From Saccharospirillum sp. (lineage in GTDB: Bacteria > Pseudomonadota > Gammaproteobacteria > Pseudomonadales > Natronospirillaceae), in NCBI GenBank assembly GCA_018402545.1, contig JAGYIL010000004.1, positions 288,422 through 352,421 on the forward strand: DNA of 64,000 bases. The letters are read 5' to 3'. This document shows positions 17,156 to 25,808 of this stretch, in pieces. Under the pieces are notes generated by a model. It did not search any database, was not told the origin of the DNA, and saw only the letters and a program-made list of their open reading frames with translations. Each line of letters opens with the position of its first letter. The first letter of the stretch is position 1. The position numbers were made by a program, and so were the translations under genes.

Positions 17156-18307
17156 ATGATCAAAGTACTCGAAGGCATTACCGTGATCGAGCAAGGCACC
17201 TTCATCACCGGCCCGGCGGCCGGCATGTTGCTGGCGGACCTTGGTGCCAATGTAATCAAGGTGGAAATGCCCGGCACGGGTGACCCGTTTCGCGCGTTCA
17301 AGGGTGGCCTGTACAGCCCGCATTACCAGACCTACAACCGCAACAAACGCAGCATCGCGTTGAACACCAAACAGCCGGAAGACCTGGCGATTTTCGACGA
17401 CCTGATTCGCGATGCGGATGTGTACATTCAGAATTTCCGGCCCGGCGCAGCAGACCGCCTGGGTGCGGGCGAAGACCGGTTGCGCGAACTGAACCCGGGG
17501 CTGATTTACTGCTCCATCAGCGGTTTCGGCTCCGATGGCCCCTACGCCAGCCGGCCGAGTTACGACACCGTGGCCCAGGCCGCCAGCGGCTTTCTGAAAC
17601 TATTGATTAACCCGGAAAACCCCCGCGTGGTCGGCCCGGCTATGGCCGATGCGATGTCCGGCTTTTACGCCGCCTACGGCATTCTCGGCGCGCTGTATGA
17701 ACGCAGCCAAACGGGCAAAGGCCGCAAGGTCGAAGTCTCGATGCTCGAAGCCATGTGCCACTTCAACCTCGATGCTTTCACTCACTATTTCTCCGAAGGC
17801 GAGATCATGGGGCCTTACAGCCGCCCGCAGGTATCGCAGAGCTACGTGATGGAATGCGCCGATGGCAAATGGGTCGCGCTGCACATGTCGTCGCCCGAGA
17901 AATTCTGGCAGGGGCTGGCCACTGCCATTGGCTACCCGGAACTGCTGCAGGATGAGCGCTTCAGTACCCGCGAAGGCCGCATCGAGCATCAGGAACAGAT
18001 GATTGAGGTGCTTAAACCCATCTTCAAACAGCAGAGCCGCGACACCTGGTGCCAGCGCCTGGAAGCCGAGGATGTGCCGCACGCGCCCATGTACGACTCG
18101 AACGAAGTGCTCGAAGACGCCCAGTTCAAACACCTGCAGCTGGAAGTATCAACGCAGCATCCCGAAATGGGCACCTTCCGGTCGGTGCGCTCGCCCGTAT
18201 CCTACGACGGAGAACGGCCGGTCAGCATTACCGCACCGCCGACATTGAATGAACACCGCGACGCCATCGTCGCCGAGCTTCAGGCACGCAAAAACAAGAA
18301 CCAGTGA
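17156..18307 (+). CDS. CaiB/BaiF-family CoA transferase
   Basis: Family III CoA transferase of 383 aa. It has the N-terminal GPAAGMLLADLGANVIKVE motif, the probable catalytic Asp in the SYDTVAQAASG region, and an intact C-terminal domain. The start is at 17156 (MIKVLEG), not the upstream in-frame start inside the previous gene. It should move CoA between an acyl-CoA donor and the acid made by this pathway. It sits between the citryl-CoA-lyase-like gene and the ring-cleavage dioxygenase, with short gaps, as one operon. Confidence 0.92.
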   Translation: MIKVLEGITVIEQGTFITGPAAGMLLADLGANVIKVEMPGTGDPFRAFKGGLYSPHYQTYNRNKRSIALNTKQPEDLAIFDDLIRDADVYIQNFRPGAADRLGAGEDRLRELNPGLIYCSISGFGSDGPYASRPSYDTVAQAASGFLKLLINPENPRVVGPAMADAMSGFYAAYGILGALYERSQTGKGRKVEVSMLEAMCHFNLDAFTHYFSEGEIMGPYSRPQVSQSYVMECADGKWVALHMSSPEKFWQGLATAIGYPELLQDERFSTREGRIEHQEQMIEVLKPIFKQQSRDTWCQRLEAEDVPHAPMYDSNEVLEDAQFKHLQLEVSTQHPEMGTFRSVRSPVSYDGERPVSITAPPTLNEHRDAIVAELQARKNKNQ

Positions 18308-18318
18308 GGGCCAACCCC

Positions 18319-19260
18319 ATGTTCGAATTGCCAAAAAAAGAAGACATTTTCAACCACGGTATTCCATCCACACCGGATGACATTACCGAGATCGTCATCA
18401 AGGCCATGGGCCAGACCGAAAACCCGCGCCTGCGCGAAATTCTGACCGCCCTGGTCAAACACCTGCACGCCTTTGGCCGTGAGGTAAAACTGAGCGATGA
18501 AGAATTCACCCAGGCGCTCGATGCCGTCACCCGCCTTGGCCACCTGAGCGTTGGCAAACACAACGAAACCGTGGTGATGTCCGACGCGCTCGGCTTTTCC
18601 ACCCTGGTGATGATTCTGAACCAGAACCGCGTTGCCGATCAGATGTCGCCCGCCTTGCTCGGCCCGTTTTATACCCGTAAAGACCCGGAATACCCGAACG
18701 GCTTCAACATCGCCCGGGATGAACCCAAAGAAACCGACATTCCCTTATTCGTGCGCGGCCGTGTGCAGGATAAACATGGCAAGCCGCTGGCCAATGCCCT
18801 GGTCGAAGTCTGGCACGCCTCACCGGAAGGTCTGTACGACAACCAGGATGAGACCATGCCGGCCAACAACCTGCGCGGCAAATTCCGCACCGATGCCAGC
18901 GGCCAGTTCCACTTCCGCACCATACGCCCGGCCAGCTACCCGATTCCAACCCACGGCCTGGTTGGCGACATGTTGCGCGCTCAGGGCCGGCACCCGTTCC
19001 GCGCGGCGCACCTGCACTTCACCGTATCGGCTGCTGACCACGCCACCCTGGTGACGCAGATTTTCCCGAAAGACGATCTGTTTGTGGAATCCGACTGTGT
19101 GTTCGGGGTGACCAGTGCCGATCTGGCGGTCGACTTCCCGATGCACGACGACGGCAAAGCGCCGGATGACGACGTAACCGGCGCCTACTGCACGCTGGAT
19201 TTAACCTTTGATTTATCGCCCGGTGAATCGCGCTTGCCGCAATCACCGATCAATGCCTGA
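18319..19260 (+). CDS. Intradiol ring-cleavage dioxygenase (catechol/hydroxyquinol 1,2-dioxygenase type)
   Basis: Non-haem Fe(III) dioxygenase of 313 aa that opens an ortho-diol aromatic ring between the hydroxyls. It has the N-terminal dimerisation domain of catechol dioxygenases, then GPFYTRKD, the sequence SYPIPTHGLVGDML with a ligand Tyr, and RAAHLHF with the two ligand His. The RHPFRAAHLHF segment is closest to hydroxyquinol 1,2-dioxygenases, but no maleylacetate reductase is nearby, so the ring product must be processed differently. The start at 18319 is just after the CoA-transferase stop. Confidence 0.9.
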   Translation: MFELPKKEDIFNHGIPSTPDDITEIVIKAMGQTENPRLREILTALVKHLHAFGREVKLSDEEFTQALDAVTRLGHLSVGKHNETVVMSDALGFSTLVMILNQNRVADQMSPALLGPFYTRKDPEYPNGFNIARDEPKETDIPLFVRGRVQDKHGKPLANALVEVWHASPEGLYDNQDETMPANNLRGKFRTDASGQFHFRTIRPASYPIPTHGLVGDMLRAQGRHPFRAAHLHFTVSAADHATLVTQIFPKDDLFVESDCVFGVTSADLAVDFPMHDDGKAPDDDVTGAYCTLDLTFDLSPGESRLPQSPINA

Positions 19261-19324
19261 CGACAAACAAACGACCCTTTTTTAAAGCAAGACTCTAAAA
19301 ACAAAACAAGAGAGAGACGAAGCC

Positions 19325-20416
19325 ATGAAAACAACCATTACCCGGGGCGCCCTGGCAGGCACCCTGACGCTGGCCGCTACACTGCCAACCCTGGCATACG
19401 CCGAAGAAACCATTAACCTCACGGTTGGTTCCAGCCACCCAACCACCATCCCCTGGGTCGGCATGATTCCGAACGTATTCATTCCCGAAGTCGACCGCAT
19501 TCTTGCCGAAACCGGCGACTATGAAATCAACTGGACCGAAGCCTACGCCGGCCAGTTGTACGGCGCCAACGCGACGCTGACCTCGGTCGGCGATGGCATT
19601 GCCGACATCGGCTGGGTGTTCAGCTACCTCGAAGGATCGCGCATGCCGCTGAGCCAGTTGAGCGCTTACACCCCTTTCACCACCAGCGACCCGGAACTGA
19701 TTCTGGACGTGTTTGTCGACCTGATTAACGACCAGCCGGAATTGGCGGACGAATGGGAAGGCAACAACGTGGTGTTCCTGGGCGCGACCGCGTCCGATAC
19801 CTACGACATCTACACCAACTTCCCGGTTGATGATTTATCCGACCTCGACGGCCGTCGCATTTCTGCACCGGGCGTATTGGGTGTCTGGCTCGACCCGGTC
19901 AACGCCACCCCGGTCGATGGCACCCTGGCCAGCTACTACACCGACATTCAGACTGGCGTGTCTGAGGGTGTTGTGACCCTGGCTACCGGCGCACTGCCGG
20001 CGCGCATTTATGAAGTGGCGCCTTACATCACTCAGGTGAACCTGGGCGTGGTGTTCTCGGGCGGTATCGCCATTAACCTTGATCGGTTCGAAAGCCTGCC
20101 CGAAGCGGTTCAGGATGCGATGAAGCAAGCCGGTGCCGTCTACACCGCCGCCCACGGCCGTGACCTGGCCGAACGCTACCAGAGCTCACTCGACCGCATG
20201 GTGGAGCTGAGTGCCGATTCCAACAACCCGGTTCAGATTACTGCTCTGACACCTGCACAACGCCAGGAGTGGATCGACGGCATGCCGGATTTGGCGCAAC
20301 AGTGGGTCGATAACAACGAAGCCCGCAACCTGCCCGCCGGCGACATCCTGCAAGCCTACATGGATGCCATTCGCGAACGCGGCGTTCAGCCTGAACGCGC
20401 CTGGGACGAACTCTGA
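19325..20416 (+). CDS. TRAP transporter substrate-binding protein (DctP family)
   Basis: Periplasmic binding protein of 363 aa with a signal peptide (residues 1-26, ending AYA-EE) and DctP-type segments such as LDGRRISAPG and the TDIQTGVSEGVVT helix. It has a strong purine-rich ribosome site. It begins the transporter part of the aromatic operon and probably brings in the aromatic or heterocyclic substrate, or the product of the exported amidohydrolase. A strong hairpin just downstream separates it from the permease genes. It is not closely similar to the binding protein at 5636-6715. Confidence 0.92.
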   Translation: MKTTITRGALAGTLTLAATLPTLAYAEETINLTVGSSHPTTIPWVGMIPNVFIPEVDRILAETGDYEINWTEAYAGQLYGANATLTSVGDGIADIGWVFSYLEGSRMPLSQLSAYTPFTTSDPELILDVFVDLINDQPELADEWEGNNVVFLGATASDTYDIYTNFPVDDLSDLDGRRISAPGVLGVWLDPVNATPVDGTLASYYTDIQTGVSEGVVTLATGALPARIYEVAPYITQVNLGVVFSGGIAINLDRFESLPEAVQDAMKQAGAVYTAAHGRDLAERYQSSLDRMVELSADSNNPVQITALTPAQRQEWIDGMPDLAQQWVDNNEARNLPAGDILQAYMDAIRERGVQPERAWDEL

Positions 20417-20438
20417 GTTCGCTAACCACCTCGATGCA

Positions 20439-20462
20439 ACGGCCGGGCATTAGCCCGGCCGT
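20439..20462 (+). promoter_or_regulatory. Intra-operon hairpin after the TRAP binding-protein gene
   Basis: Perfect 10-bp stem ACGGCCGGGC (20439-20448) with GCCCGGCCGT (20453-20462) around the loop ATTA. No T-run follows, so it is more likely an mRNA stabiliser or partial attenuator than a full terminator. It would leave more mRNA for the binding protein than for the permeases. Confidence 0.7.
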
Positions 20463-20492
20463 AACAACGGGCACTCCCTGGAGCAGTATGCC

Positions 20493-21071
20493 ATGACCAT
20501 TAAATCGCTATTATTCGGCCAGGGCACCGGTAACAGTCTGTTTGGCTACCTGGTAGACGGGCTGAACGCCGCCGGGTCGCTGTTGATCTTTGCCATCATG
20601 GCACTGATTTGTGCCGATGTTTTATCCCGCAACCTGTTTAACCAACCCATCGACGGCGTAGCCGAAATGGTCGCCGCCTCGATCGTGATGATCGTTTTCC
20701 TGCAGTTGGCCAGCACGCTGCGCCATGGCCGCCTGGCCCAGGCCGACATCTTTATTTACGGCTTTACCGTCTCCTTTCCCCGCATCGGGCGCAGTCTGAC
20801 CACCCTCTACTACCTGGCCGGTGCGGCCATGCTGGGTGTGGTGTATCAGGGCACCGTGCCGGTGCTGATGCGTGCGATCGATCGCAATCAATTCTTTGGG
20901 GTGGAAGGGGTGTTTACCTTTCCCGTCTGGCCAATTCGCACCGTGGTGGTGTTTTGTGCGGCCGTCACCGTGTTGCAATTTCTGGTGCTGGCTGCGCGCG
21001 AAGCCATCTGCGTTGTGCGCGGTACGCCGATTAACACACCCACCGCCCCCGATTCTGGAGAAGCCTCATGA
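20493..21071 (+). CDS. TRAP transporter small permease (DctQ family)
   Basis: The 192-aa, four-helix membrane subunit. Typical features are DVLSRNLFNQPIDGVAEM after the first helix and a basic loop before the third. It overlaps the large permease gene by four bases (ATGA), so translation is coupled. It forms the membrane complex of the second TRAP system in this window. Confidence 0.92.
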   Translation: MTIKSLLFGQGTGNSLFGYLVDGLNAAGSLLIFAIMALICADVLSRNLFNQPIDGVAEMVAASIVMIVFLQLASTLRHGRLAQADIFIYGFTVSFPRIGRSLTTLYYLAGAAMLGVVYQGTVPVLMRAIDRNQFFGVEGVFTFPVWPIRTVVVFCAAVTVLQFLVLAAREAICVVRGTPINTPTAPDSGEAS

Positions 21072-22393
21072 CCGGTTTGGAAATTGGCCTGGTTGCCGTC
21101 GTGGTCATGCTGGTGCTGATTTATATTGGCATGCACATCAGCATTGCGCTGATGCTGGTTTCTTTTGGTGCCATTGCCACCCTGCGTGATTCCGGCCTGG
21201 CCACACGCATGGTCGCCGCCGCCGCGAACGATTCCCTCGGCAGTTATTTATACGGCGTGGTGCCCTTGTTTGTGTTGATGGGCTTGCTCGTCGTGGTCTC
21301 CGGCGTGGGGCGCGATACCTTCGATGTGTTTCAGCGCTTGCTGCGCAAAGTGCGCGGCGGCCTCGGGCTGGCAACCGTGGGTGCCAATGGTATTTTTGCG
21401 TCCATCACCGGCATCAGCGTTGCTTCGGCGGCGGTGTTCACACAAGTCGCCGTGCCCGAAATGCGTCGCCATGGGTACACCCCGAAATTCTCGGTGGGCG
21501 TAGTGGCCGGCAGCTCGGTATTGGGCATGCTGATTCCGCCTTCATTGCTGATGATCGTGTATGGCGTGTTGGCTGAACAATCTGTAGGCCGCATGTTCAT
21601 TGCCGGTATTATCCCGGGCCTGATTCTCGCGGTGTGCTTCTGCATCACCATTATGGTGCTCGCCTATGCCTTCCCAGCGTTCATGAACCAGCAAGGCCAC
21701 CAGCCCGTTGCCGACCAGGAAGGGGCAAACCCGTCACGCCTGGCCCTGGCCAGCAAACTGATCCCGATCCTGATTTTAATGCTGCTGGTATTGGGCGGTC
21801 TGTACTCCGGGTTCTTCACGCCAACAGAAGCCGGTGCCGTCGGCGCCTGCGGTGCCCTGGTGCTGGCGCTGGCAAAACGCCGCCTAACCTGGGGTTCCTT
21901 TTACAAGGTGCTGGGCGAAACCGGCCACGTGGCGGTGTCCATCCTGTTTCTGATTCTCGCCGCCTCCCTGTACAGCCGCATGCTTGCGCTCACCGGTTTG
22001 CCGATGTCCGTCGCGCAATGGGTGACCTCGCTCGACCTGGCCGTATATGAATTTCTGTTCGTGTATTTGCTGGTCATCATATTGATGGGCTGCATCATCG
22101 ATTCGGTTTCGATCATGCTGATTGTGTTGCCCATTGTATTGCCGATTGCCCAGTTCTTCGGGCTCGACCTGATCTGGTTTGGTGTCATTACCGTGGTCGC
22201 GGTTGAGATTGGCCTGGTAACGCCTCCGTTCGGTATTTCGGTGTACACGGTGAAAGCCAGCCTGAACGACGACACCGTCTCGGTAAAAGAAATCTTCAAA
22301 GGGGTAACCCCTTTCTTCATCGCCATGCTGTTCGCACTCTTTGTGCTCACGGTGTTTCCAGCGCTCTCTACCACGCTGGCTTACATGTATTAG
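21068..22393 (+). CDS. TRAP transporter large permease (DctM family)
   Basis: The 441-aa, twelve-helix permease has GGLGLATVGANGIFASITGI, LGMLIPPSLLMIVYG and FFTPTEAGAVGACGAL, the standard DctM motifs. It starts inside the dctQ stop and completes a P-Q-M TRAP set placed between the ring-cleavage genes and the nitroreductase and amidohydrolase genes. All are on one strand with gaps under 100 bp, so the transporter is almost certainly part of this catabolic pathway. Confidence 0.95.
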   Translation: MTGLEIGLVAVVVMLVLIYIGMHISIALMLVSFGAIATLRDSGLATRMVAAAANDSLGSYLYGVVPLFVLMGLLVVVSGVGRDTFDVFQRLLRKVRGGLGLATVGANGIFASITGISVASAAVFTQVAVPEMRRHGYTPKFSVGVVAGSSVLGMLIPPSLLMIVYGVLAEQSVGRMFIAGIIPGLILAVCFCITIMVLAYAFPAFMNQQGHQPVADQEGANPSRLALASKLIPILILMLLVLGGLYSGFFTPTEAGAVGACGALVLALAKRRLTWGSFYKVLGETGHVAVSILFLILAASLYSRMLALTGLPMSVAQWVTSLDLAVYEFLFVYLLVIILMGCIIDSVSIMLIVLPIVLPIAQFFGLDLIWFGVITVVAVEIGLVTPPFGISVYTVKASLNDDTVSVKEIFKGVTPFFIAMLFALFVLTVFPALSTTLAYMY

Positions 22394-22407
22394 AGGTAAC
22401 TGCTGCC

Positions 22408-23043
22408 ATGACATCAATGTCGACCGCACCCCTGGAAGACGCGCGCCACACCCCGCTGGATGATTGCGCGCTCAACCAACTGTTCTACGGCGCCCGCACC
22501 TTTGCCTACTGGCAAGACCGGCCCGTCGACGACAACAAGCTGTGCCAACTGGCCGAGCTTTCCGGCCTGGCCCCGACCAGCATGAACTGCAACCCGCTGC
22601 GCATCTATTTTCTGCGCTCGGCCGAGGCGCGCGAGCAACTGGTGCCCGCACTTAAGGAAGGTAACGTAGAGAAAGTACGCCAGGCCCCGGTAACCGCCAT
22701 ACTGGCCTACGACCGCCGCTTCTACGACAACTTGCCAACCCTGTTCCCACACAACAAAGACGCCCGCTCCCTGTTTGTGGGCAACGAACCCCTGCGCGAA
22801 GAAACCGCCTTTCGCAACGGCAGCCTGCAGGGTGGCTATTTCATTCTGGCCGCCCGCGCACTGGGGCTCGATTGCGGCCCGATCTCCGGCTTCGATAACG
22901 ACAAGGTCGACCAGATTTTCTTCGGTACCGAGAACCCGCACCTGCGCAGCAACTTTATTTGCAACCTGGGCTACGGCGACGAAACCCGGCTGCACGCGCG
23001 CGGCCCGCGCCTGAGTTTTGAAGAAAGCTGCCGGCTGTTGTAA
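22408..23043 (+). CDS. RutE-like nitroreductase-family protein (malonic semialdehyde reductase type)
   Basis: FMN-dependent oxidoreductase of 211 aa. N-terminal RTFAYWQDRPVDDNKLCQL, SGLAPTSMNCNPLR and the GYFILAARALGLDCGPISGFD segment match the RutE/HadB branch of the nitroreductase family. RutE reduces malonic semialdehyde in pyrimidine breakdown. Here it could reduce a semialdehyde or enoate made by ring cleavage. It lies 14 bp after dctM, so it is in the operon. Confidence 0.88.
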   Translation: MTSMSTAPLEDARHTPLDDCALNQLFYGARTFAYWQDRPVDDNKLCQLAELSGLAPTSMNCNPLRIYFLRSAEAREQLVPALKEGNVEKVRQAPVTAILAYDRRFYDNLPTLFPHNKDARSLFVGNEPLREETAFRNGSLQGGYFILAARALGLDCGPISGFDNDKVDQIFFGTENPHLRSNFICNLGYGDETRLHARGPRLSFEESCRLL

Positions 23044-23140
23044 GCCGGCGTTTAACGCAAACGTGAACAGATATAGACATCGTCGCAACGGCGACGAACC
23101 AACAAACAACGACAAACAAGAACAACAAGAGGATTCTGAA

Positions 23141-24664
23141 ATGTGCAGACTGTGTGACGCCACCAAAGCCAGCGGCCATTCCGAAGGCCGCAGAGACTTC
23201 CTGAAAATGGCCGCCGCCACCGGTGCCGTAGCGGCTTCCATGCCGTTACTGGCCGGGGGCGCACAGGCCGCCGCCCACTCACCCCAAGCCGAAATGCCCA
23301 CCGGCATCGGCAACGAAGGCCGCCGCACCCTAATCAAAGGCGGCGCCGTGATGTCGATGGACCCAAACATACCCGACCTGCCCGTGGGGGATGTACTGCT
23401 CGAAGGCAAGCGCATTGTGCAAATTGCCCCGTCGATCAGCGTGGGTGACGACGTAGCGGTAATTAACGCCAAAGGCAAAGTCGTCATGCCCGGCTTCATC
23501 GATACACACCACCACCAGTTCGAAACCGCCCTGCGCAGCTTCCTGGCCGATGGCATTTTAATTAACGATGGCCAGCCACACAGCGAGCGCAACTACTACG
23601 AGACGATTCTGCAAAACTTCTCGATGCATTACCGCACCGAAGACGTCTACATCAACGAACTGTTCGCCGGCCTTTCGCAACTCGATGCGGGTGTAACCAC
23701 GGTAATGGACGTAAGCCAGATCCACCATTCACCGGAACATTCCGACGCCGCCATTCTGGGCCTGAAAGACGCCGGCCGCCGCGGTGTGTTCGGCTACTTC
23801 GAAGGCTGGGGCGACCGCGCCCAATACCCGCAGGATGCCACCCGCATTCGCCAGCAGCACTTCGCATCCGACGACCAGTTGACCAGTATGGTGATGGGCG
23901 GTGAAATCTACCTGCCGGGCTACGAAGAAGCCTGGCGCATCGGCCGCGAACTGAACCTGCCGATTGCCCTGCACGTGGTAGGCACCTTCGGCATGGCCGA
24001 CACCTTCGACCAACTGGCGCGCGACGGCCAGTTCGGTGCCGACAACATTTTCATTCACATGACCGGCATGAGCGACATGGCCTGGCAGGCCGCCGCCGAC
24101 GCGGGTTCACACGTATCCCTGTCAGTGCCGATTGAGATGACCATGCGCCACGGCATGCCACCCATCCAGAAATGCCTGGACATGGGCCTACAACCTTCGC
24201 TCTCCAGCGACGTGGAATGCACCATGACCGCCGACCCCTTTACCCAAATGCGCTCAACGATGACGCTGCAACGCGCCTTCGTAAACGAAAAGGCCCTGGC
24301 CGGTGAAGACAACCTGCCAGGCCTGCTGACCGCCCGCGACTGCATCCGCTTCCACACCCTCGAAGGCGCCCGCGGCCTGAAGCTGGACCACAAAGTCGGC
24401 AGCCTCACCCCGGGCAAAGAAGCCGACATCATCCTGCTGGACGCCGAAGCCATTAACGTAACCCCGCTGAACCATGTACCCGGTGCGGTGGTTACCCTAA
24501 TGGAACGAAACAACGTAGACACCGTGCTGGTAGCCGGCAAAATCCGCAAGTGGCAGGGCAAACTGGTGGATGTGGATGTAGACCACCTGCGTGGGCAGTT
24601 GGAAGCCAGCCGTGACTACCTGTTTGAAGCCGCAGGCATAGAGCAAGACCTGTTCCGCACCTAA
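23141..24664 (+). CDS. Tat-exported amidohydrolase (ATZ/TRZ-like metal hydrolase)
   Basis: Metal-dependent hydrolase of 507 aa. It begins with a CxxC pair (MCRLCD), then a twin-arginine signal GRRDFLKMAAATGAVAA, predicting export of the folded, metal-loaded enzyme. The catalytic domain shows GFIDTHHHQFE (metal His pair), ALHVVGTFG, IFIHMTG and SSDVECT (metal Asp), as in chlorohydrolases and deaminases acting on ring compounds. The start at 23141 is chosen for the CxxC/Tat N-terminus and the AGAGG upstream; the longer frame begins in the previous gene. It is the last gene of the operon and may deaminate or dechlorinate a substrate in the periplasm before TRAP uptake. Confidence 0.88.
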   Translation: MCRLCDATKASGHSEGRRDFLKMAAATGAVAASMPLLAGGAQAAAHSPQAEMPTGIGNEGRRTLIKGGAVMSMDPNIPDLPVGDVLLEGKRIVQIAPSISVGDDVAVINAKGKVVMPGFIDTHHHQFETALRSFLADGILINDGQPHSERNYYETILQNFSMHYRTEDVYINELFAGLSQLDAGVTTVMDVSQIHHSPEHSDAAILGLKDAGRRGVFGYFEGWGDRAQYPQDATRIRQQHFASDDQLTSMVMGGEIYLPGYEEAWRIGRELNLPIALHVVGTFGMADTFDQLARDGQFGADNIFIHMTGMSDMAWQAAADAGSHVSLSVPIEMTMRHGMPPIQKCLDMGLQPSLSSDVECTMTADPFTQMRSTMTLQRAFVNEKALAGEDNLPGLLTARDCIRFHTLEGARGLKLDHKVGSLTPGKEADIILLDAEAINVTPLNHVPGAVVTLMERNNVDTVLVAGKIRKWQGKLVDVDVDHLRGQLEASRDYLFEAAGIEQDLFRT

Positions 24665-24682
24665 CAGCGCCTGTTCAACCAA

Positions 24683-24710
24683 GCCAGGCAGCCCCAACAG
24701 GCTGCCTGGC
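24683..24710 (+). terminator. Hairpin at the end of the catabolic operon
   Basis: Perfect 11-bp stem GCCAGGCAGCC (24683-24693) with GGCTGCCTGGC (24700-24710), 18 bp after the amidohydrolase stop. The T-run is weak, but position and strength suggest a terminator. Confidence 0.7.
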
Positions 24711-24720
24711 AGCTCTAGTG

Positions 24721-24891
24721 GGAGGGCAGTCCTCTGCGCGACAGGAAGTATGCCTAACCACAGACCCCCAACACCGCAGGTCCACACCAACCCCAACCCC
24801 CGCACCCAATCAAACCAACCACACACCAACCCCCGGCAAAGACTCGGCAATACCCTCCCTGTAGGAGGGCAGTCCCCTGCGCGACAGGAAG
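24721..24891. repeat. Direct repeat pair in a C-rich interval
   Basis: 28-bp copies at 24721-24748 and 24864-24891 (GGAGGGCAGTCC... CTGCGCGACAGGAAG) differ at one base, and each is followed by a CCACAGA-CCC tail. The sequence between them is rich in CCAACCCC. Two copies only, so not a CRISPR array. Confidence 0.7.
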
Positions 24892-24916
24892 CAAAGCAAA
24901 CCACAGAACCCAACCC

Positions 24917-24943
24917 CCGTTCAGCCTGAGCCTGTCGAAGGCC
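24917..24943. repeat. REP-like dispersed motif
   Basis: CAGCCTGAGCCTGTCGAAGG and flanks match a short palindromic word commonly scattered between genes in proteobacteria. It marks the left edge of the accessory island. Confidence 0.55.
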
Positions 24944-24945
24944 CT

Positions 24946-25319
24946 TGGGGAGCAAACCCAACCACCGAAAATGACAAATTCAGGGAGGCGCGAATGACAC
25001 CCCCTACCACATAACTACTTGCGAACTTCGTCACAGAGTGCCATGGTGTCAAAATAACCATTTTGCATTGCTGGACCCAGTAACCGCGACGTATATTCCG
25101 TGAGATACCCGGGGTATGTGTCAATGACGACGCTGATGGCGGGGATAGTCGTCGGCAGTGAAGGATTTGTCAGATTTGATATTTAGCCCTTGTGATCGTC
25201 GATGTCGGTTTGAAGCACCATAGGCCAGGGTTTGTAGGGGTGAAAGTGATGCGTTGGATGCCGGAGTTAATTGGAATATGTGGCGCAAATGACGATAAAA
25301 AATAGCTTTAGAGTTTCCA
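24946..25319. other. Gene-free interval at the left edge of the cassette island
   Basis: No credible gene and no integrase on either strand. A lone core-like GTTGGAT (25253-25259) is the only integron-like word and has no partner arm. Confidence 0.5.
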
Positions 25320-25715
25320 ATGATTGAACTTTCAGACACAAGCATTCGCCTTTACAGAAAGAAGGATGGTCGTGTTTCCGTAAAACTGCGGAGCTACCTA
25401 CTCGTAAATACCAACGTCGGGTTCAGTCTCCCCGCTTACTTAAAGAACATATCTCTGCGACTAAAGTTGGCTTCTGGCGAAGAGCTAAAGTTTCAGGAGG
25501 TATCGTTTTCCAGCGATGTGGAGTGCTATGCCATGGAAACAATGGTACATGGATTCTGGGGGTCTGGAGTGCTGGAAATGGACAAGACCGAAGACACGGT
25601 GGGTCAATTAATACTGGATTACCATCTGAGCTTTACTGGGCACGCCACCGAGAAACCAGCTAGTATCAGTTACGTTGTTCCAGTCATAAAGCGGTCCACA
25701 GCCTATGAGCTCTAA
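25320..25715 (+). CDS. Hypothetical protein, first cassette of the array
   Basis: A 131-aa protein of unknown family, probably cytoplasmic. It has no signal peptide or TM segment and is rich in beta-type alternation (IRLYRKKDGRVSVKLRSYL, then LKLASGEELKFQEVSF). The ribosome site is weak. Its stop codon (25713-25715) lies inside the left core of an attC site, which is normal for integron cassette genes. Codon use is more AT-rich than the operon to the left. No function can be assigned. Confidence 0.75.
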   Translation: MIELSDTSIRLYRKKDGRVSVKLRSYLLVNTNVGFSLPAYLKNISLRLKLASGEELKFQEVSFSSDVECYAMETMVHGFWGSGVLEMDKTEDTVGQLILDYHLSFTGHATEKPASISYVVPVIKRSTAYEL

Positions 25716-25793
25716 CAATGCCAGGCACAGTGACGGTTTTTTCGTTGCGGCTTCGCCTCCACTACAAAGCAGCGCGTGCTGGTGGCGTTATAT
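25710..25793 (+). other. attC site 1
   Basis: Left core CTCTAAC (25710-25716) and right core GTTATAT (25787-25793) bound an 84-bp imperfect palindrome. The arm TAACAATGCCAGGCACAG pairs with the reverse complement of GTGCTGGTGGCGTTA, with the usual unpaired base. The site overlaps the previous stop codon. Confidence 0.8.
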
Positions 25794-25808
25794 GACAGAG
25801 GAACCTCA

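Noticed and set aside
22414-23592. A 392-residue minus-strand reading frame
   Set aside because: It is antisense to the nitroreductase and amidohydrolase genes, with biased composition and no recognisable domain; a GC-rich shadow frame.
24721-24891. A CRISPR array
   Set aside because: Only two repeat copies, spacing of 115 bp and no cas genes.
24664-25320. A possible integron integrase or attI site at the head of the array
   Set aside because: No reading frame on either strand is long enough or shows tyrosine-recombinase motifs. The lone GTTGGAT at 25253-25259 has no paired arm.
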